Part shown: positions 11,683 through 23,652 of the stretch, piece after piece
Layout of the letters: each line of letters opens with the position of its first letter
How positions within the stretch are numbered: the stretch's first letter is position 1
NCBI RefSeq assembly: GCF_029867415.1
Contig: NW_026705449.1
Span: forward strand, 608,509 to 672,508
DNA from: Vicia villosa
Lineage: Eukaryota; Streptophyta; Magnoliopsida; Fabales; Fabaceae
Direction of reading: 5' to 3'
DNA: 64,000 bases
Program-made: the position numbers and the translations under genes
The notes under the pieces: generated by a model
What the model was told of the DNA's origin: nothing
Databases searched by the model: none
The model's input: the letters and a program-made list of their open reading frames with translations, nothing else

Positions 11683-12284
11683 TTATGTTCAAACAAAGTT
11701 ATTCTTTCATTCCTGCATCTTCAGTAAAAGTTGATGTTTAGATGAAAATATTCCCACATCATCAGTAAAATGTGATGTTTAGACAAAGATATTCTTTCAT
11801 TCCTGCATCTTCAGTAAAAGTTGATGTTCAAATGAAGTTACTCCTGCATCTTTAGTAAAAGTTGATGTTCAAATGAAGATAGTTCTTGTACCTTCAATAT
11901 AAATGGGAATTCTGATTAAGTTTTTTATGCCATCCCTGCATCTTCAAGTAAGAAGTTGATGCTCAGTGAAGCCCCTCTCATTCCTGCATCTTTAGTTAAC
12001 GTTGATGTTCAGATGAAGTTATTCTTTTATTCCTGCATCTTCAGTAAAAGTTTATGCTAAGATGAAGACATTCATGTAACTTAAGTAAAAGTTGGTATTC
12101 AGATGAAATTATTAATTCACCTTCAATAAACTTTGGTGTGTCTTTTGTCTCTACCATCAGTAAAAGTTGGTAGTTCACCTTCAGTAAACATCGGTGTATC
12201 CTTTATCTCTTTACCTTCATTAAAAGTTGGTAGTTCACCTATAGTAAACATCAATGTATCCTTTTGTTTCTCTATCTTCAGTAA
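11683..12284 (+). repeat. Ogre 3' UTR tandem repeats, part 1
   Basis: Irregular tandem array built on TTCCTGCATCTTCAGTAAAA plus GTTGATGTTCAAATGAAGTT, with period around 55-60 bases at the left. It drifts near 12130-12284 into variants TACCTTCAGTAAAAGTTGG and TTCACCTTCAGTAAACATC. The same family begins left of the SIRE solo LTR (10585-10637) and continues after the Ogre solo LTR at 16401. Hypervariable tandem repeats are a known trait of Ogre/Tat 3' UTRs. Confidence 0.75.
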
Positions 12285-15200
12285 TGTCATACCCCAAATT
12301 TGTCCTACCCTTATTTATCTGGCTTGCCACTCATAAACATACATCCATTTAGGTCATACCATTGCATGCATCCATATCATTGGCCCTTGATCAGAAGAAG
12401 AGACTTGAAGCCTAATATGGGGTGTCATCATCTTGTCCAAGATCTTTTGAAATCAGGATTTTCTCATTCTCAACTCAAGGCATTGGTTAGAGGATACAAG
12501 CTTGTTGTTCATCTGGTCATCCTGAATTAGGGTTTCTTGACCAAAGTCAATGCAGTTGGCTTTTTTTGGTCAAATACATTGATCAAGAGCTGATTTTGTG
12601 AGGAGAAGTGGCATGATGCTTGTGTGGAAGTGTTCAGTTGATTTCCATTGGTCAGAAGCAGATTAATCGGGAATTTCATTGAAATCGAAAAAAGATCAGA
12701 ACAGTTGACTTTTGGGTCAAAATCAGAAGATTTATTCAAATATTGACTTTTGGTGGAAATTCAACCAAGAAAAGTCAAAGAATGGATAAAATCAGGAGTT
12801 TGACAAAAAGTTGCCAAAAATAGAAAAATGACAAAAGTGGAAAGTTTTGACACTCAGAAAATTTCTGAAGGCTTTAAATCTTGATGAGCAGTCCACTTCA
12901 GCCCTGATTTACACGTGGCAAATGGCATTTTTTGGAGAAATTTCCAACATCAAAGTTGTTCCTCTCATGGAGGAGAATAACTTTGTAGTTGGACACTTTT
13001 TCATTTGAAGCTTGGTTAGAGAGTTATAATGGTATGAAGTTGCTGAAAAGTCATTTGGGTCATGTCACAATTCAGGTCATGGACCAGGTCATGACCTGGC
13101 ATTTCATCAAACACTTGGTATGCCAAATGTCAGGCCAGTCATTGAGCTCTACAAAAATGCTATGAATGCAAACTTGGTATGCATCTCTTCTCCCCCATGC
13201 CCTCTACACAATGTACCAGGAATTGAGTCATTTGGTTAAATATTGGATCATTTATGAAGCTCCAAAGTGGCACCCTCACACTGATCAGAGTTGCGCATCT
13301 GGCTGGGCATAAAATTCTGGGCACGCGAGGCATACCATCGAACACATGGTGGGCCATCTTCATCTCTAATTTTAGAGAGCTACAATGATGTTCAGAATTC
13401 AACCCTATAATCAAAGTGTTCTATCCCACGCCTTCTTTCATTTGACACCAATATTGCACTTTTTGGTTGAGGGTAGAACAAAATATAGAGCTTCAAAGCC
13501 ATGCCCATGTAAGTTGGTGTTTTGGAAAGAGGCATTGACAAGAAGCTGGCTGCGCGCGTCATAAGGCTATCCATATATTTGTGACTAGTTTTCTCATGCT
13601 TCCAGGCCTCGTTTCAAGGACATTCCAACACCAAAGATCTTCTATCATATGCCCTCTTCCATTAGAGAAGATGTTTGTGCCAATTGATTGATTGTGCATG
13701 GAGTTATGCATGCACAAAGTCAACATCATGGACAGGTTTGGATTATGCTACATGGTGCAATTGGCCCACACCCAACTTTACACTATCTTCCCATGCAAAA
13801 GCTCACGTGAAAACTCAGCCATTGCCATATTAAGCTGCAACAACACACATCATAACTCCCATGCACACTCACTTCCACTATATAAACTCAAGCCCTTCAC
13901 ATTTTACTCACACACACTTCCATTCTTCATTTTCAGTTTCAACTCACCAAGCTCTCTCTTCATCTCTTATCTCTCTCATCACTCTCTCTACTTTCTCTCT
14001 CTCACCTTCATCTTCATGTAACTACCATAACCGCCATAACAAACTTCCATAACCGTTTTCTTCCTTCAATCTCTTTCACCACCATAGTCTCCATCATCGA
14101 ACCTCTTCCATCTTCTTCATCAACATCACGCCTTCGGCTTCAGCACAACCACCATCAACTCTCTGAAAGCAACGTCATCGCAGCTTGTTATTTCCAAGAT
14201 CCATAGATCTCCATCGCTTCTTACAAGTTTCAAAAGCTTCAAGCCAAACCGAGCCTATCTTTCAGTTGAAGGCTTTCACCAAGGCTCTGCGGCAATACAA
14301 GTGGCATTGCTATTAGAGGTTTGGATTCATAAAGTTTTCCCGATTTCAATCCAAGATTTCGTTCAGGTAAGATTCTCAATCTACTCAGCTTGTCAACTAT
14401 ATGTTAGGATTTCCGTGTGTGCGAATTACTTGCTGTTTGGATGAATGGATAGCGTATGTGAGTTGCACATGTCATGAAGATCGCTGTGCTGTACTTAGCT
14501 TGTGTTTTCTGGAAGTTTTTTAGAAGTTAGGATTTGTCATGGTGTTTCGGTTTGTGAGTTAGAAGAGGGATCAAAGAAAACTAATAGCATATTTGTATTC
14601 AGCATGAAAATCCGAGTTGAACGGTACCGGCCTTGTATTTTTCTGGGTAGTTTCGGCATAGCTCCGGCGGTGGTAGCTCGGAGAAGACGACCGGAACAGT
14701 AGGTTCCGACGTCTGTTATTTCTTACCATTCTTCATGCGATTAGCTGAGGTGGCGCGTGGTTATTGGTTTTCTCCATAAGTTCTTGAGTTTTGTTTGTTT
14801 GCAAATGATTAGAAGGGGACGTGGGACGATCTGATTGGTCCATTGTTGATTTTTGTCATTTAGCAACTTAAAATTCCTGGCCCAATTAATATCATGTTCT
14901 ACATCTTTTTTTTTGTTTACGTTTTAATACACAAAAACACATAATAAAAATAATATACATGCTGCTAATAATAAATGAAATAAATGACATAGAAGTGGAG
15001 CAAAGGAAGATTGATGAATGGATAGGGATTGGGCCACGAATAGCTTGGGCCCTTCTTGTTTCTGGAACTGCACCCCTGCTTTGCTAATACACCCTGCACA
15101 CGATGGATTGGGCCCTAGCACCCTTGCTCTTGCCACCCCCTGTTTGGGCCCAGTCTGTCTCTTAACACTAAATCTCTGTTCATTCCACTTTTACTAATTC

Positions 15201-16400
15201 ACCCCTTTGCTATTAGTAAGAAAACAATAAAAATAGTTTCTTTTTACTTTTTGCTTATTAATTCAATTTCCTTGTAAATAAAAAATGACAAAGAACATTT
15301 TTTACCCAATTAGAATTTTTAGAAATTTTATTTTCTTTTAATTGAATTTTAATTGATTGATTTCTTTGATTTGTGATTGGTTGATTAACCATAAATAAAT
15401 AGTTTTCTTTGTTAATTCAAAAATAGTTTCTAACATGAATAAAGTGCAATTGTTTGTGTATATATTTTCATGAATAGTTTAGATTTTAATTCTTTTATTT
15501 TGTGAATATTTTCCATATATTGTGAAATACCAAAATACCCCTAGTTATTAAAGTTGGTTTTAATCAACTTAAATAACTTTTTCTCCATTCTTTTAGAAAT
15601 AACAATTAGGCTTAGAAATTAGGCTAGTCTCCCCTTTTTTTTTCATTCTTTTTCTTTTACAACACTAAAACACCTAACAAATATTCAAATAAAGTCCCAT
15701 TAAAAAAATACAAAGAAAACACTTAAAAAACATTAATAAAAAAGTGAAAATCATTAAAAAGGGAATGGAAGCTTGAATCTCCCTTGCTTTAGGGAATCAT
15801 TCGAGTGCTTGGATCTCCCTTGCTTTAGGGAACCATTCGGGCGTAAGTTCCCAAATTCTAAAAGACACAAACCAAAGAGTAACTCGAGTTTCCCTTGCCT
15901 TAGGGATTTCCTCGAAACACTCAAACTCTCTCTCTTCTCTCCTTTCTTAAGGGCATTGTTATCTCCTCTCTATTGCATCCTAGGCTGTCCCCTTATGCAA
16001 GAGCGCGAGCGTTAACTCCGCCTAACTAAAAAACACAAAAACAAACAGAAAATCTTGAGCCGAGCTACGGTAACTCTGATTCCTGAAAAGGATACGTAGG
16101 CAGCGGGGTAGGGCCCGTGCGAGTACAATTCTTTCTTTTCCCTACATTTTGCATTCATTCGCATGTAGACATAGACATAGATATACACCCTTTAGATAGA
16201 AACAAACATAGGTGGATACCATCGAGTACGATGGGCGCGAGGGGTGCTAATACCTTCCCCTCGCGTAACCGACTCCCGTACCTAGATTCTCTGGTCGCGA
16301 GACCTCGTTCTTATCCTTTGTTAGGTTTTCTGATATTCCTTTCCCTTATGGGATAAATATATTAGTGGCGACTCTGTTCATTTTTCGCGAGCGTGCGACA
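12285..16400 (+). mobile_element. solo LTR of Ogre/Tat type, 4.1 kb
   Basis: Begins TGTCATACCCCAAATTTG and ends GCGTGCGACA (inverted termini TGTC/GACA), flanked by the perfect duplication AGTAA (12280-12284 and 16401-16405). The length (4,116 bases), the TGTCATACCCC start and the late motifs GGATACGTAGGCAGC (near 16091) and GGGTGCTAATACCTTCCCCT (near 16240) are as I know them in Ogre LTRs. Close to the end (16366-16376) is TGGCGACTCTG, resembling the primer-binding motif. It has no internal coding region, so it is a recombination remnant. Confidence 0.85.
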
Positions 16401-16730
16401 AGTAAGAGTTGGTAGTTCATCTTCAGTAAAAAGTCGGTGTATCTTTTGTTTCTCTACCTTCAGTGAGAGTTGGTAATTTATCTTTAGTAAAAGTCGGTGT
16501 ATCTTTTATTTCTCTATCTTCAGTAAAAGTTGGCAGTTAACCTTCAGTAAACATCAGTGTAACCTTTGTTACTTTTACCTTCAGTAAAAGTCAGTAGTTC
16601 ACCTTCAGCAAACGTCAGCGTATATTTTATTTCTCTACCTTCAGCAAAAGTCGGTAGTCCACCTTCAATAAAAGTTGGTATATTTTTTGTTTCTCTATTT
16701 CCCGTAAGAGTTGGTAGTTCACCCAGTGGA
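16401..16730 (+). repeat. Ogre 3' UTR tandem repeats, part 2
   Basis: Continuation of the array interrupted by the solo LTR. Units of about 60 bases alternate TACCTTCAGTAAAAGT(T/C)GG with TTCACCTTCAGTAAACATC and TGTATCTTTTGTTTCTC. Seen to the left at 12130-12284, these units join cleanly once the LTR and one AGTAA copy are removed. An apparent open frame across it is a by-product of the repeat period and is not called as a gene. Confidence 0.75.
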
Positions 16731-17075
16731 TTTGGTGATCCTTTTGCTGAGCATTACATAAATCCTTTCCCATTGGAGTTTGATTCATTCCCGATGTGGG
16801 CTTGGATATCCCTTTGTTGTAATCCCTTCCCCAGTTGGTTTGTTTTGTTGTTATTCCCCTGTGGAGTTCCTTTGTCATTACTTGGTTTCTCCAGTAGTAG
16901 TTTGTCTCATGTAGTATATTTCCCCACAAAATTTAGGTTCTTGATATCAAAACCATCTTTACGGTATCTTAGGGCAATAAGTTGTGTATTTTGGTATTTA
17001 AGTCCCTCCAATCACGTCAAGACAAAGATTTCAATCTCCATATCTCCGGATTGAAGATACTTAAATAGGTACATC
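16731..17075 (+). other. Ogre 3' UTR, non-repetitive part
   Basis: Unique-looking sequence between the repeat array and an LTR start. It carries TTGGTTTG, CCCCAGTTGG and CCCTCCAATCACG words typical of the terminal Ogre UTR. No strong polypurine tract is visible; the bases before the LTR read TTAAATAGGTACATC. No gene is seen. Confidence 0.5.
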
Positions 17076-17560
17076 TGTCTTACCCCAAATTTTTCCCCAA
17101 GGTCATGCATTTACCGCATTTTCATCACTAATCGGTCATTCATGCATCAAGTTGGCCAAAAGTTAACTATATGTCCGCATTTGCATCATTTAAAAGCCAA
17201 AAATAACCGAAAATTGTATTTCATTGCATCTCATGCATTTTCAACGCCTCAGGCATCTTTTTGAATTATTCTACTGTTTTCAGAATAAATTTTCGGTTAT
17301 ATATGCAGACCAATAAAAATGATCGGACACAATACAAAAAATTATCAGGCAAAATATTTCGAGTTTTGATCTTTAACTGACTATTTTATAATCTACGCTG
17401 CGTGTAGATTGTGTTGGTGTGCTTGTCTTAGTTTTTCCGACGTTGTTTACAGTCACATTTTTACCTATCAGAGTCTGTTTAACAGGGTATTTTTATTTGC
17501 ATTTTTTTATTTTTTCCAGACTTTTTTATTAAACTTTGTTTCGCGTAGATCATGTTAATT
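17076..17560 (+). mobile_element. Ogre 3' LTR start, truncated
   Basis: TGTCTTACCCCAAATTTTTC at 17076 matches the start of the Ogre LTR family (compare TGTCATACCCCAAATTTG at 12285). About 480 bases remain before the sequence passes into copia RNase H DNA around 17560-17600. This would be the 3' LTR of the same broken Ogre that supplies 10257-17075. The exact right breakpoint is uncertain. Confidence 0.55.
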
Positions 17561-17594
17561 ATAGTAGGTTTATGAGTAAATCAAAGTGATCACA

Positions 17595-18033
17595 TTACCA
17601 AGTTGCAGTCAAGATACTCAGTTTTGTTAAAGGAACTATGAAATATGAAATTATGTTTCCATCTGGAGTGTTAGATGTTGTTGAGTTAATATTCTATTCA
17701 TGTGAACCTGAATACATTGCTGGAGCATTATTTGCATGTCAAGTTGTTTGATTGATGAATTTGGTGCAAGAACTGAAGTTTAAGGTGAGCGAACCAGTCA
17801 AACTGATGATTGACAACAAGTCAACAGTAAACCTTGGCAAGAACCCAATGCTGCATGGGAGAAGCAAGCATATATATACTAAGTATCATTTTTTACGAAA
17901 CCAAGTTCAGAATGGAGTGCTTGAAGTTATTCACTATAGCACTCATAAGCAACTTGCAGATGTGTTGACCAAGGCTATCAAGACTGAACACTTAATCAAT
18001 TTAAGGGATGAAATTGATGTTGTTGATTTTTAA
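17595..18033 (+). pseudogene. Ty1/copia RNase H remnant
   Basis: Reads VAVKILSFVKGTMKYEIMFP (the block before RNase H), then jumps by an internal deletion to CEPEYIAGALFACQVV. After a stop it continues through DNKSTVNLGKNPMLHGRSKH and HFLRNQV to the C-terminus. These are the last blocks of a copia polyprotein. It belongs to a lineage different from the SIRE-type copies. It is followed within 30 bases by a possible 3' LTR. Confidence 0.8.
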
Positions 18034-18059
18034 TTGGCTGAATATGAATTAATGGATGG

Positions 18060-18298
18060 TGTTAGTTGTGATTCAAATTTAGCAATTGTAGTTGCATTTC
18101 ATTTAAGTTTGCATTTGGTTTTGCATTTGAGTTACAATTCATTTGGATGTTAGTATATAAACGCAAAGTGGATTTCATTTGTAACAGATTCACAATTTGA
18201 GTTTGAGAAAGAAACTTAGTTACAAAAATTTCTCTCTCTTCTTTCATCTTCATCTTCTTCAATTCTTGTGCATCAATGGAGGTGTGAACTCCAACACA
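18060..18298 (+). mobile_element. putative copia 3' LTR
   Basis: TGTTAGTTGTGATTC starts 27 bases after the copia stop codon, preceded by purine-rich AATGGATGG. Inside are a TATA-like TATATAAACGC (near 18153) and a pyrimidine-rich leader with TTCATCTTCATC. An end at CCAACACA (about 18298) is a guess. From there to 18813 I see only short GATGGTGG-rich sequence and nothing callable. Confidence 0.45.
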
Positions 18299-18880
18299 AG
18301 TCGCCGCCACTTGGACTTCTATTATTCCTCCACCTGACTCTGGACTGCTATTATTCTTCCACATGACTTCGTGATTCTATATTTTTTCCTTTCATTTTCA
18401 TTGTTCTTAATTGTTGGTTATGTATCTTTGTGGTGGTGAATGCGAAACCAAGATGACGTGCAGATGGTGGTGGCAAGACTTAGGAACAAGATTGTGGCTT
18501 ATACGAGATAGAGATGAGGTGTACGATGGTGGCATCGAGACAAGGCGAGCATGATGGTAGCAACAAGATAAGGCGAGTAAAACAACGAGCATGATGGTGG
18601 CGGCAATGATGACGGCGAGATGAAACATTAAAAAAAAGGCTTTTATTTGTTGCAGAAATACAATTTTTTTTTTGTTAATTTTAATGAAAAAGAAAATACA
18701 CGTGGCTGAATGTGGAAATGTTCCATTGATGGAACGAATGGGTGATTAAAGACATGGTGACATAATGATAGTGTGTATCTAAGTGTGTGTGTGTAAATCG
18801 CTATTTAAATTAAGAAAATTTCTTCACCCACCTCCTAACCTTCTTGCCCACCCCTGGTGAATTTACCACACTACCCCTTG

Positions 18881-19136
18881 TTTCGGAAGTTCATTTCCGA
18901 AAAGGTACTTTTTTTGTTAAAAAAGGTGTTTTCGGAAATGTATCTCCGAAAACGTGTTTTTTTTAATATAAAATATTGATTTCGGAGATACATCTCCGAA
19001 ATAAAGTTACTTTTCAGAAAAATGTGGTGTTTCGGAAGTTCATATCCGAACGCACCCCCTTGAGGGAATTCGAAAATGAACTTCCGAAATATTCCAAGAC
19101 CAAATTGGTCTTGGAATGTTTCGGATATACACTTCC
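18881..19136. repeat. left cluster of TTCGGA...TCCGAA palindromes
   Basis: Palindromes at 18881-18902, 18929-18952, 18981-19000 and 19031-19050, each with TTCGGA at one arm and TCCGAA at the other around AGTTCA, AATGTA, GATACA or AGTTCA cores. A larger inverted repeat lies at about 19091-19117, with 13-base arms (ATTCCAAGACCAA / TTGGTCTTGGAAT) and a one-base centre. Confidence 0.8.
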
Positions 19137-20004
19137 GAAATAATTAATGATTATTAAAAAAATTAAAATCAAGGTGAATCAATACAATTAATAGGTATAA
19201 AATCAAAGTGAATCAATAAAATGAAGGTGAATCAATAAAATCAAGGTGAATCAAAACATCCTAAACTATTTGAAAGTTAAAAATTATTTTACTAACTTAT
19301 ATAAATCAAAAACATTTTAATTCTATAAGTAAATTTTGAATTATATAGAATTAAATATAAAATTTATTCATTAAATAAAATTAAGACAAAATCTTTTTTT
19401 AATTTTTTTAAACTAAATAAAAAATTATCTCATTTTTAATTATGAATTAGAATAAAAATATATAAATATATAATAATAATTATTAATTTTGTAAGTGAAA
19501 TATATAAATATATAATAATTAATATATAAATATATAAATATATAATAATTATTATAAATTAAAACACTCATTTTTTTAATTTTTATAATTATTATATAAA
19601 TATATTTATAATTAATATATAATAATTATTATATAAATATATAATAATTTTTATAAATATATAATAATTATTATAATTATTATATAAATATATAAATTAA
19701 AACACTCATTTTTTTAATTTTTTTGTAAATACATAATGATTATTATAAATATATAAATATATAAAAAAAAATTATAACTCATTTTGTAAGTGAAATTATT
19801 TTAATTTTTTAATTAAAATTATTTTAAATTTTAAAATATGAATTAGAATAGAAATATATAATAATTATTATTTATAACTAATAAATTATATCAAAATATA
19901 TAATTATTATTATTTATTACTCATAAATTATATCAAATTTATATTATATAAATTAATTCATATCCTAAAATTAATTTTTGGAATTTTTAGATTTTTTTTT
20001 GTTT

Positions 20005-20122
20005 TTTCGGAGATGCATCGCCGAATTAATCAAAATCTCAATTTTTGGGATTTTTTCGGAAATGCACTTCCGAAGTCTGAAAAAATTTAGAAAAAAAAAT
20101 ATTTCGGAAATGCATTTCCGAA
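20005..20122. repeat. right cluster of TTCGGA...TCCGAA palindromes
   Basis: Three palindromes spaced about 48 bases apart at roughly 20006-20025, 20055-20074 and 20103-20122. The last is the perfect 20-mer TTCGGAAATGCATTTCCGAA. They mirror the left cluster inside the same element. The short frames running through them on both strands are by-products of the palindromes. Confidence 0.8.
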
Positions 20123-20715
20123 GCAGGGGTAAAATGGGATTTTCGCTGGGGGTGACCCCCATAGGGAGGTGGGTAAAGAAAAAACCTAAATTAATCATTT
20201 AAATCTTTTTTGTGAAATTCTTGTTGAAGTGTTGAATTTCTTTTATATAATTTTTATGTTTTTTATTTGTTATGTTGGTTTATGCCGCCTCCTTCAAGAA
20301 AGAATTATAATTTGATCAAACACATTACTTAAATTGTTTGTCAAAAAAAAAAAAAACACATTACTTAAATTCCTCTCTTCTTCATTTTTTCTTTGGGTGT
20401 TTGTCGATAGTAATTGGCATGAATTACCAACAATGTGAAAATAATCAAAAGGTTGAGATGCAGGATAACAAAAGAAGAAAAATGATTCTTACCAAGAAAA
20501 ACTCATGGGTAAATCGAGTAAGAAACAATTTGATTCCCAATGATTAATTAAATGCTAATAAAATGGAGAAGAACAATAATCAATAGAATGGAGAAGAACA
20601 ATAATTATCCATTCTTGAATTTTTCAATTTCTCTGTTATTCTTTTTGAATATTTATCTCTTTTTTAGTGGAATGTTAGAAAAATATGTATTAGTAATAGA
20701 AAACACTTATTTAAT

Positions 20716-21444
20716 TTTTTTTTAATAAGTAATTTGTATCTAGCGGGTTTCGAACCCGAGACCTTGAGAGGAGCATCCTCTCAGTAGGGGTGGGAATAGG
20801 CTGGGCCGAGTTAGACTTTGCCAAGCTTGAGCCTGGCCTGCTAAATATTTCAAAGCCTAAGTCTGGTCTGTTGCCTATCATAGGCTTAATTTTAGGCTTA
20901 AGCCTGGCCTTTTCGGATGACTGTTTGGCCTATTAGCCTATATAAAAGCCTGTTTTATTTGAACATTTGTGATTAAGAAATTTAACTAATGTTTGAATAG
21001 ACTAGCAAATTACAAGATCAACGAGACTAAATGCTTATTTCATTGACTTATTCAAATTTACCTATTAACATAAGTTATGTGATACTATTTGTTTGAGAGA
21101 ACTTATGAAAATGACTTATGACATTGTTCATAAATTTTTTTCAACTTATTTTCACAAGTTCTTCTAGATAAATAAACTTATTTTTTGTATTTTAATTCAA
21201 AGTACAAATAAAATATAATAATAATATTAAACCTATTCATATTTATTTTAAGAGGCCGGCCTGGTAGCTTAAGAGACTTTTTTCATGGCCTGAGGCCTAG
21301 CCTTTTTAACTAAATAGGCTTATAAATAAGCCTAGGCCTTTTCTATTTATAAAAAAAATCTAGCCTGACATGGACCTGTGTAGGCTAGGCCGTAAGCCCC
21401 TGTTAGTTGGCCTGGCCTATTCCCACCCCTACCTCTCAGAACCC
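20716..21444 (-). mobile_element. SINE-like retroposon, split by a MITE
   Basis: Perfect 15-base direct repeats AAACACTTATTTAAT lie at 20701-20715 and 21445-21459. Inside the left one is a T run (an A-tail in the reverse direction). Reading the minus strand there is a pol III B-box-like GGTTCGAAACC (within TCGGGTTCGAAACCCG). Removing the hAT MITE (20785-21431) and one of its site copies leaves an insert of only about 75 bases, so it is a short or 5'-truncated SINE. No clear A box is seen. Confidence 0.6.
20785..21431. mobile_element. hAT-type MITE, copy 1
   Basis: A 647-base element with termini TAGGGGTGGGAATAGGC and GCCTATTCCCACCCCTA (perfect inverted repeats) and the perfect 8-base site duplication CCTCTCAG (20777-20784 and 21432-21439). 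The 8-base duplication and TAGGG ends fit the hAT superfamily. The interior is non-coding and rich in AGGCCT, GGCCTGGCC and TAGGCTT words. It sits inside the SINE-like element. Confidence 0.9.
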
Positions 21445-21459
21445 AAACACTTATTTAAT

Positions 21460-22493
21460 GAGTTCAATGATGATGTATATGTTCATTCATTAAATATATT
21501 ATTTTGTCATAAATGATTTAAAAATTTTGAATTTAATTTAGCGGAATACTTGATTGTTATGATGGTGTAAAATTAATTTACTAGGTCAGTGTATTATTTT
21601 TTTATAATATTTATCTTTTTTGTGGTTCCCATTTATAAATAAATAGATTAAAGTATTAAACAATTAGGGTTGATAATTTGGCTCATATCTAGTGGGTATC
21701 CACACAAATGTCCCCAACAAATAAGATAAAAACCCGTAAAATATATAAGCAGGGTATAGGTGAGCTGCTCTTATTTCTGCTTGCTTATACTTTTTAAGAT
21801 ATATAAAGAACCATATAATAGAAAAATAGAATTAAGCTACTGTTAGTGCAAATTGTTTAATCACTTAAAATTTTAATTCATTAATTAAGTTACTAAAATA
21901 GAATACAAAAACCTAATCTGAATCAATGAGAAAAACATACAAAATTTCATACTTTGAGAGTCCATCTTCGAGGGTAGCTTGTTTTTCAGGCGACCATGAC
22001 AAGAACTGAAGAACTCGGGAACAGACTTGCCCTTAAAATTGGAAGGTTATATGAAAATGTTCCTTATGTTTACCTGTTTAGGATGAGTTCACCCTAGATA
22101 ACCTAATCCTTATTTTTCAAAATTGTGAAATTAAACTCTTGGAAATGGTTATAGGAGGAAATTCCGATAAAGGGTTATCGAAATTTACGCTGAGTTTCAG
22201 CCGACAGCAATTTAGTGAGCGAGTTGGCAAGTGAAGTTGAAAAGGATTTAGGATGGAAGAAGTGAGAGAGATAAACAAGCGGAGACAAGATGTAAACTAT
22301 TCCCAAAAATAATGTGAACCATTGAAAAAGAACTAACCTGAAAATAAATAATCTTTTGTTGATATACGTTTATAATGATTGAAATTTAAAGATCTTGAAT
22401 TTAGGTACAAGATTTCTAGAAAGAGACAACAAGTTAAAAAGGTTTATGGGTTTGATATTGATTGGATTAAATATTAACTAATAATCAAGATTT

Positions 22494-22495
<2 letters not shown>
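21460..22495. other. AT-rich spacer, nothing recognised
   Basis: About 1 kb of AT-rich DNA without long open frames, terminal repeats or RNA-like structure that I can see. Confidence 0.5.

Positions 22496-22583
<88 letters not shown>
22496..22583. repeat. (TA)n microsatellite
   Basis: Uninterrupted TA dinucleotides for about 88 bases, ending 10 bases before a hAT MITE terminus. Confidence 0.95.
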
Positions 22584-22585
<2 letters not shown>

Positions 22586-22809
22586 CTTGTAATTAGGGGT
22601 GGGAATAGGCTAGGCTAGGCTTTATAAGGCCTGAGCATGGTCTACGATAAATTTACAAGGCCTGAGTCTGGCCTATGGCCTACTATAGGCTCGTTTTTTC
22701 AGTCTGGCCTGGCCTTTTTAAAAGTCTGGCCTGGCCTGAAAGCCTATTTAAAAGCCTATTTCTTATTAATGTTTTCAATTAATTCATATTGCTTAAGAAG
22801 TCTTATAGG

Positions 22810-22912
<103 letters not shown>

Positions 22913-23034
22913 CATTTAGACCGATCTGTTTAGCATTTTTTCTAATACATATATGCATATATAAACTAATCTATTTAACTTTTTCTAATATATGCATATA
23001 TAGGTCAACCTATTTAAACTAATTTTAATATATA

Positions 23035-23191
<157 letters not shown>

Positions 23192-23386
23192 TGATATAGG
23201 CCGGCCTACAAGGCTTTATAAGTTTTTTTAATAGCCTAGGCCTGACCTATTTTATTAAATAGACTTTTAAAAAAGCCCAAACCTGGCATTTTTATCAAAT
23301 AAGTCTGGTCTGGCTTGGCCTTAAGTAGGCTAGGCTATAGGCCGGTCTGGCCTATTCCCACCCCTACTTGTAATCTTGGCTAAAAA

Positions 23387-23521
<135 letters not shown>

Positions 23522-23538
23522 TAACGTGAACAGCGACT

Positions 23539-23652
23539 AAAATATTTTGATAATTATAAATAATAATTTGAATTATTTTATTTTAGCATTATATTAAAAT
23601 ATTTTGATATTTATAAATAATAGTTTGAATTATTTTATTTTAGCATTATATA
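23539..23652. repeat. 57-base direct repeat, two copies
   Basis: Two adjacent copies of an AT-rich block: AAATATTTTGATAATTATAA onward, then AAATATTTTGATATTTATAA onward, both ending TTTTAGCATTATAT. They differ by a few bases. Nothing coding. Confidence 0.75.

Larger units (their letters stand above)
18814..20186. mobile_element. non-autonomous TIR transposon with palindrome clusters
   Basis: A 1,373-base element flanked by the 8-base direct repeat TAAATTAA (18806-18813 and 20187-20194). The ends are imperfect inverted repeats sharing TTTCTTCACCCACCTCC on the left and, reversed, TTTCTTTACCCACCTCC on the right. Both sub-ends carry near-perfect palindromes of the form TTCGGAAATGCATTTCCGAA, at least seven in all. 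The centre (19150-19980) is extremely AT-rich and non-coding. The 8-base duplication suggests hAT; an extended 9-base reading would suggest Mutator. Superfamily is left open. Confidence 0.7.

Noticed and set aside
16566..17054. 162-residue frame in the Ogre 3' UTR
   Set aside because: It runs through the tandem array, whose period preserves a frame; there is no recognisable domain and the composition is low in complexity.
19971..20202. Open frames on both strands through the right palindrome cluster
   Set aside because: They follow the repeated palindromes and the AT-rich flanks; there is no domain, and the two strands mirror each other as expected for palindromic DNA.
20730..20784. Possible tRNA gene around CGGGTTTCGAACCCG
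   Set aside because: Only a T-arm-like B box is present; no D arm or acceptor pairing was found, and an A-tail plus 15-base duplication favour a SINE.
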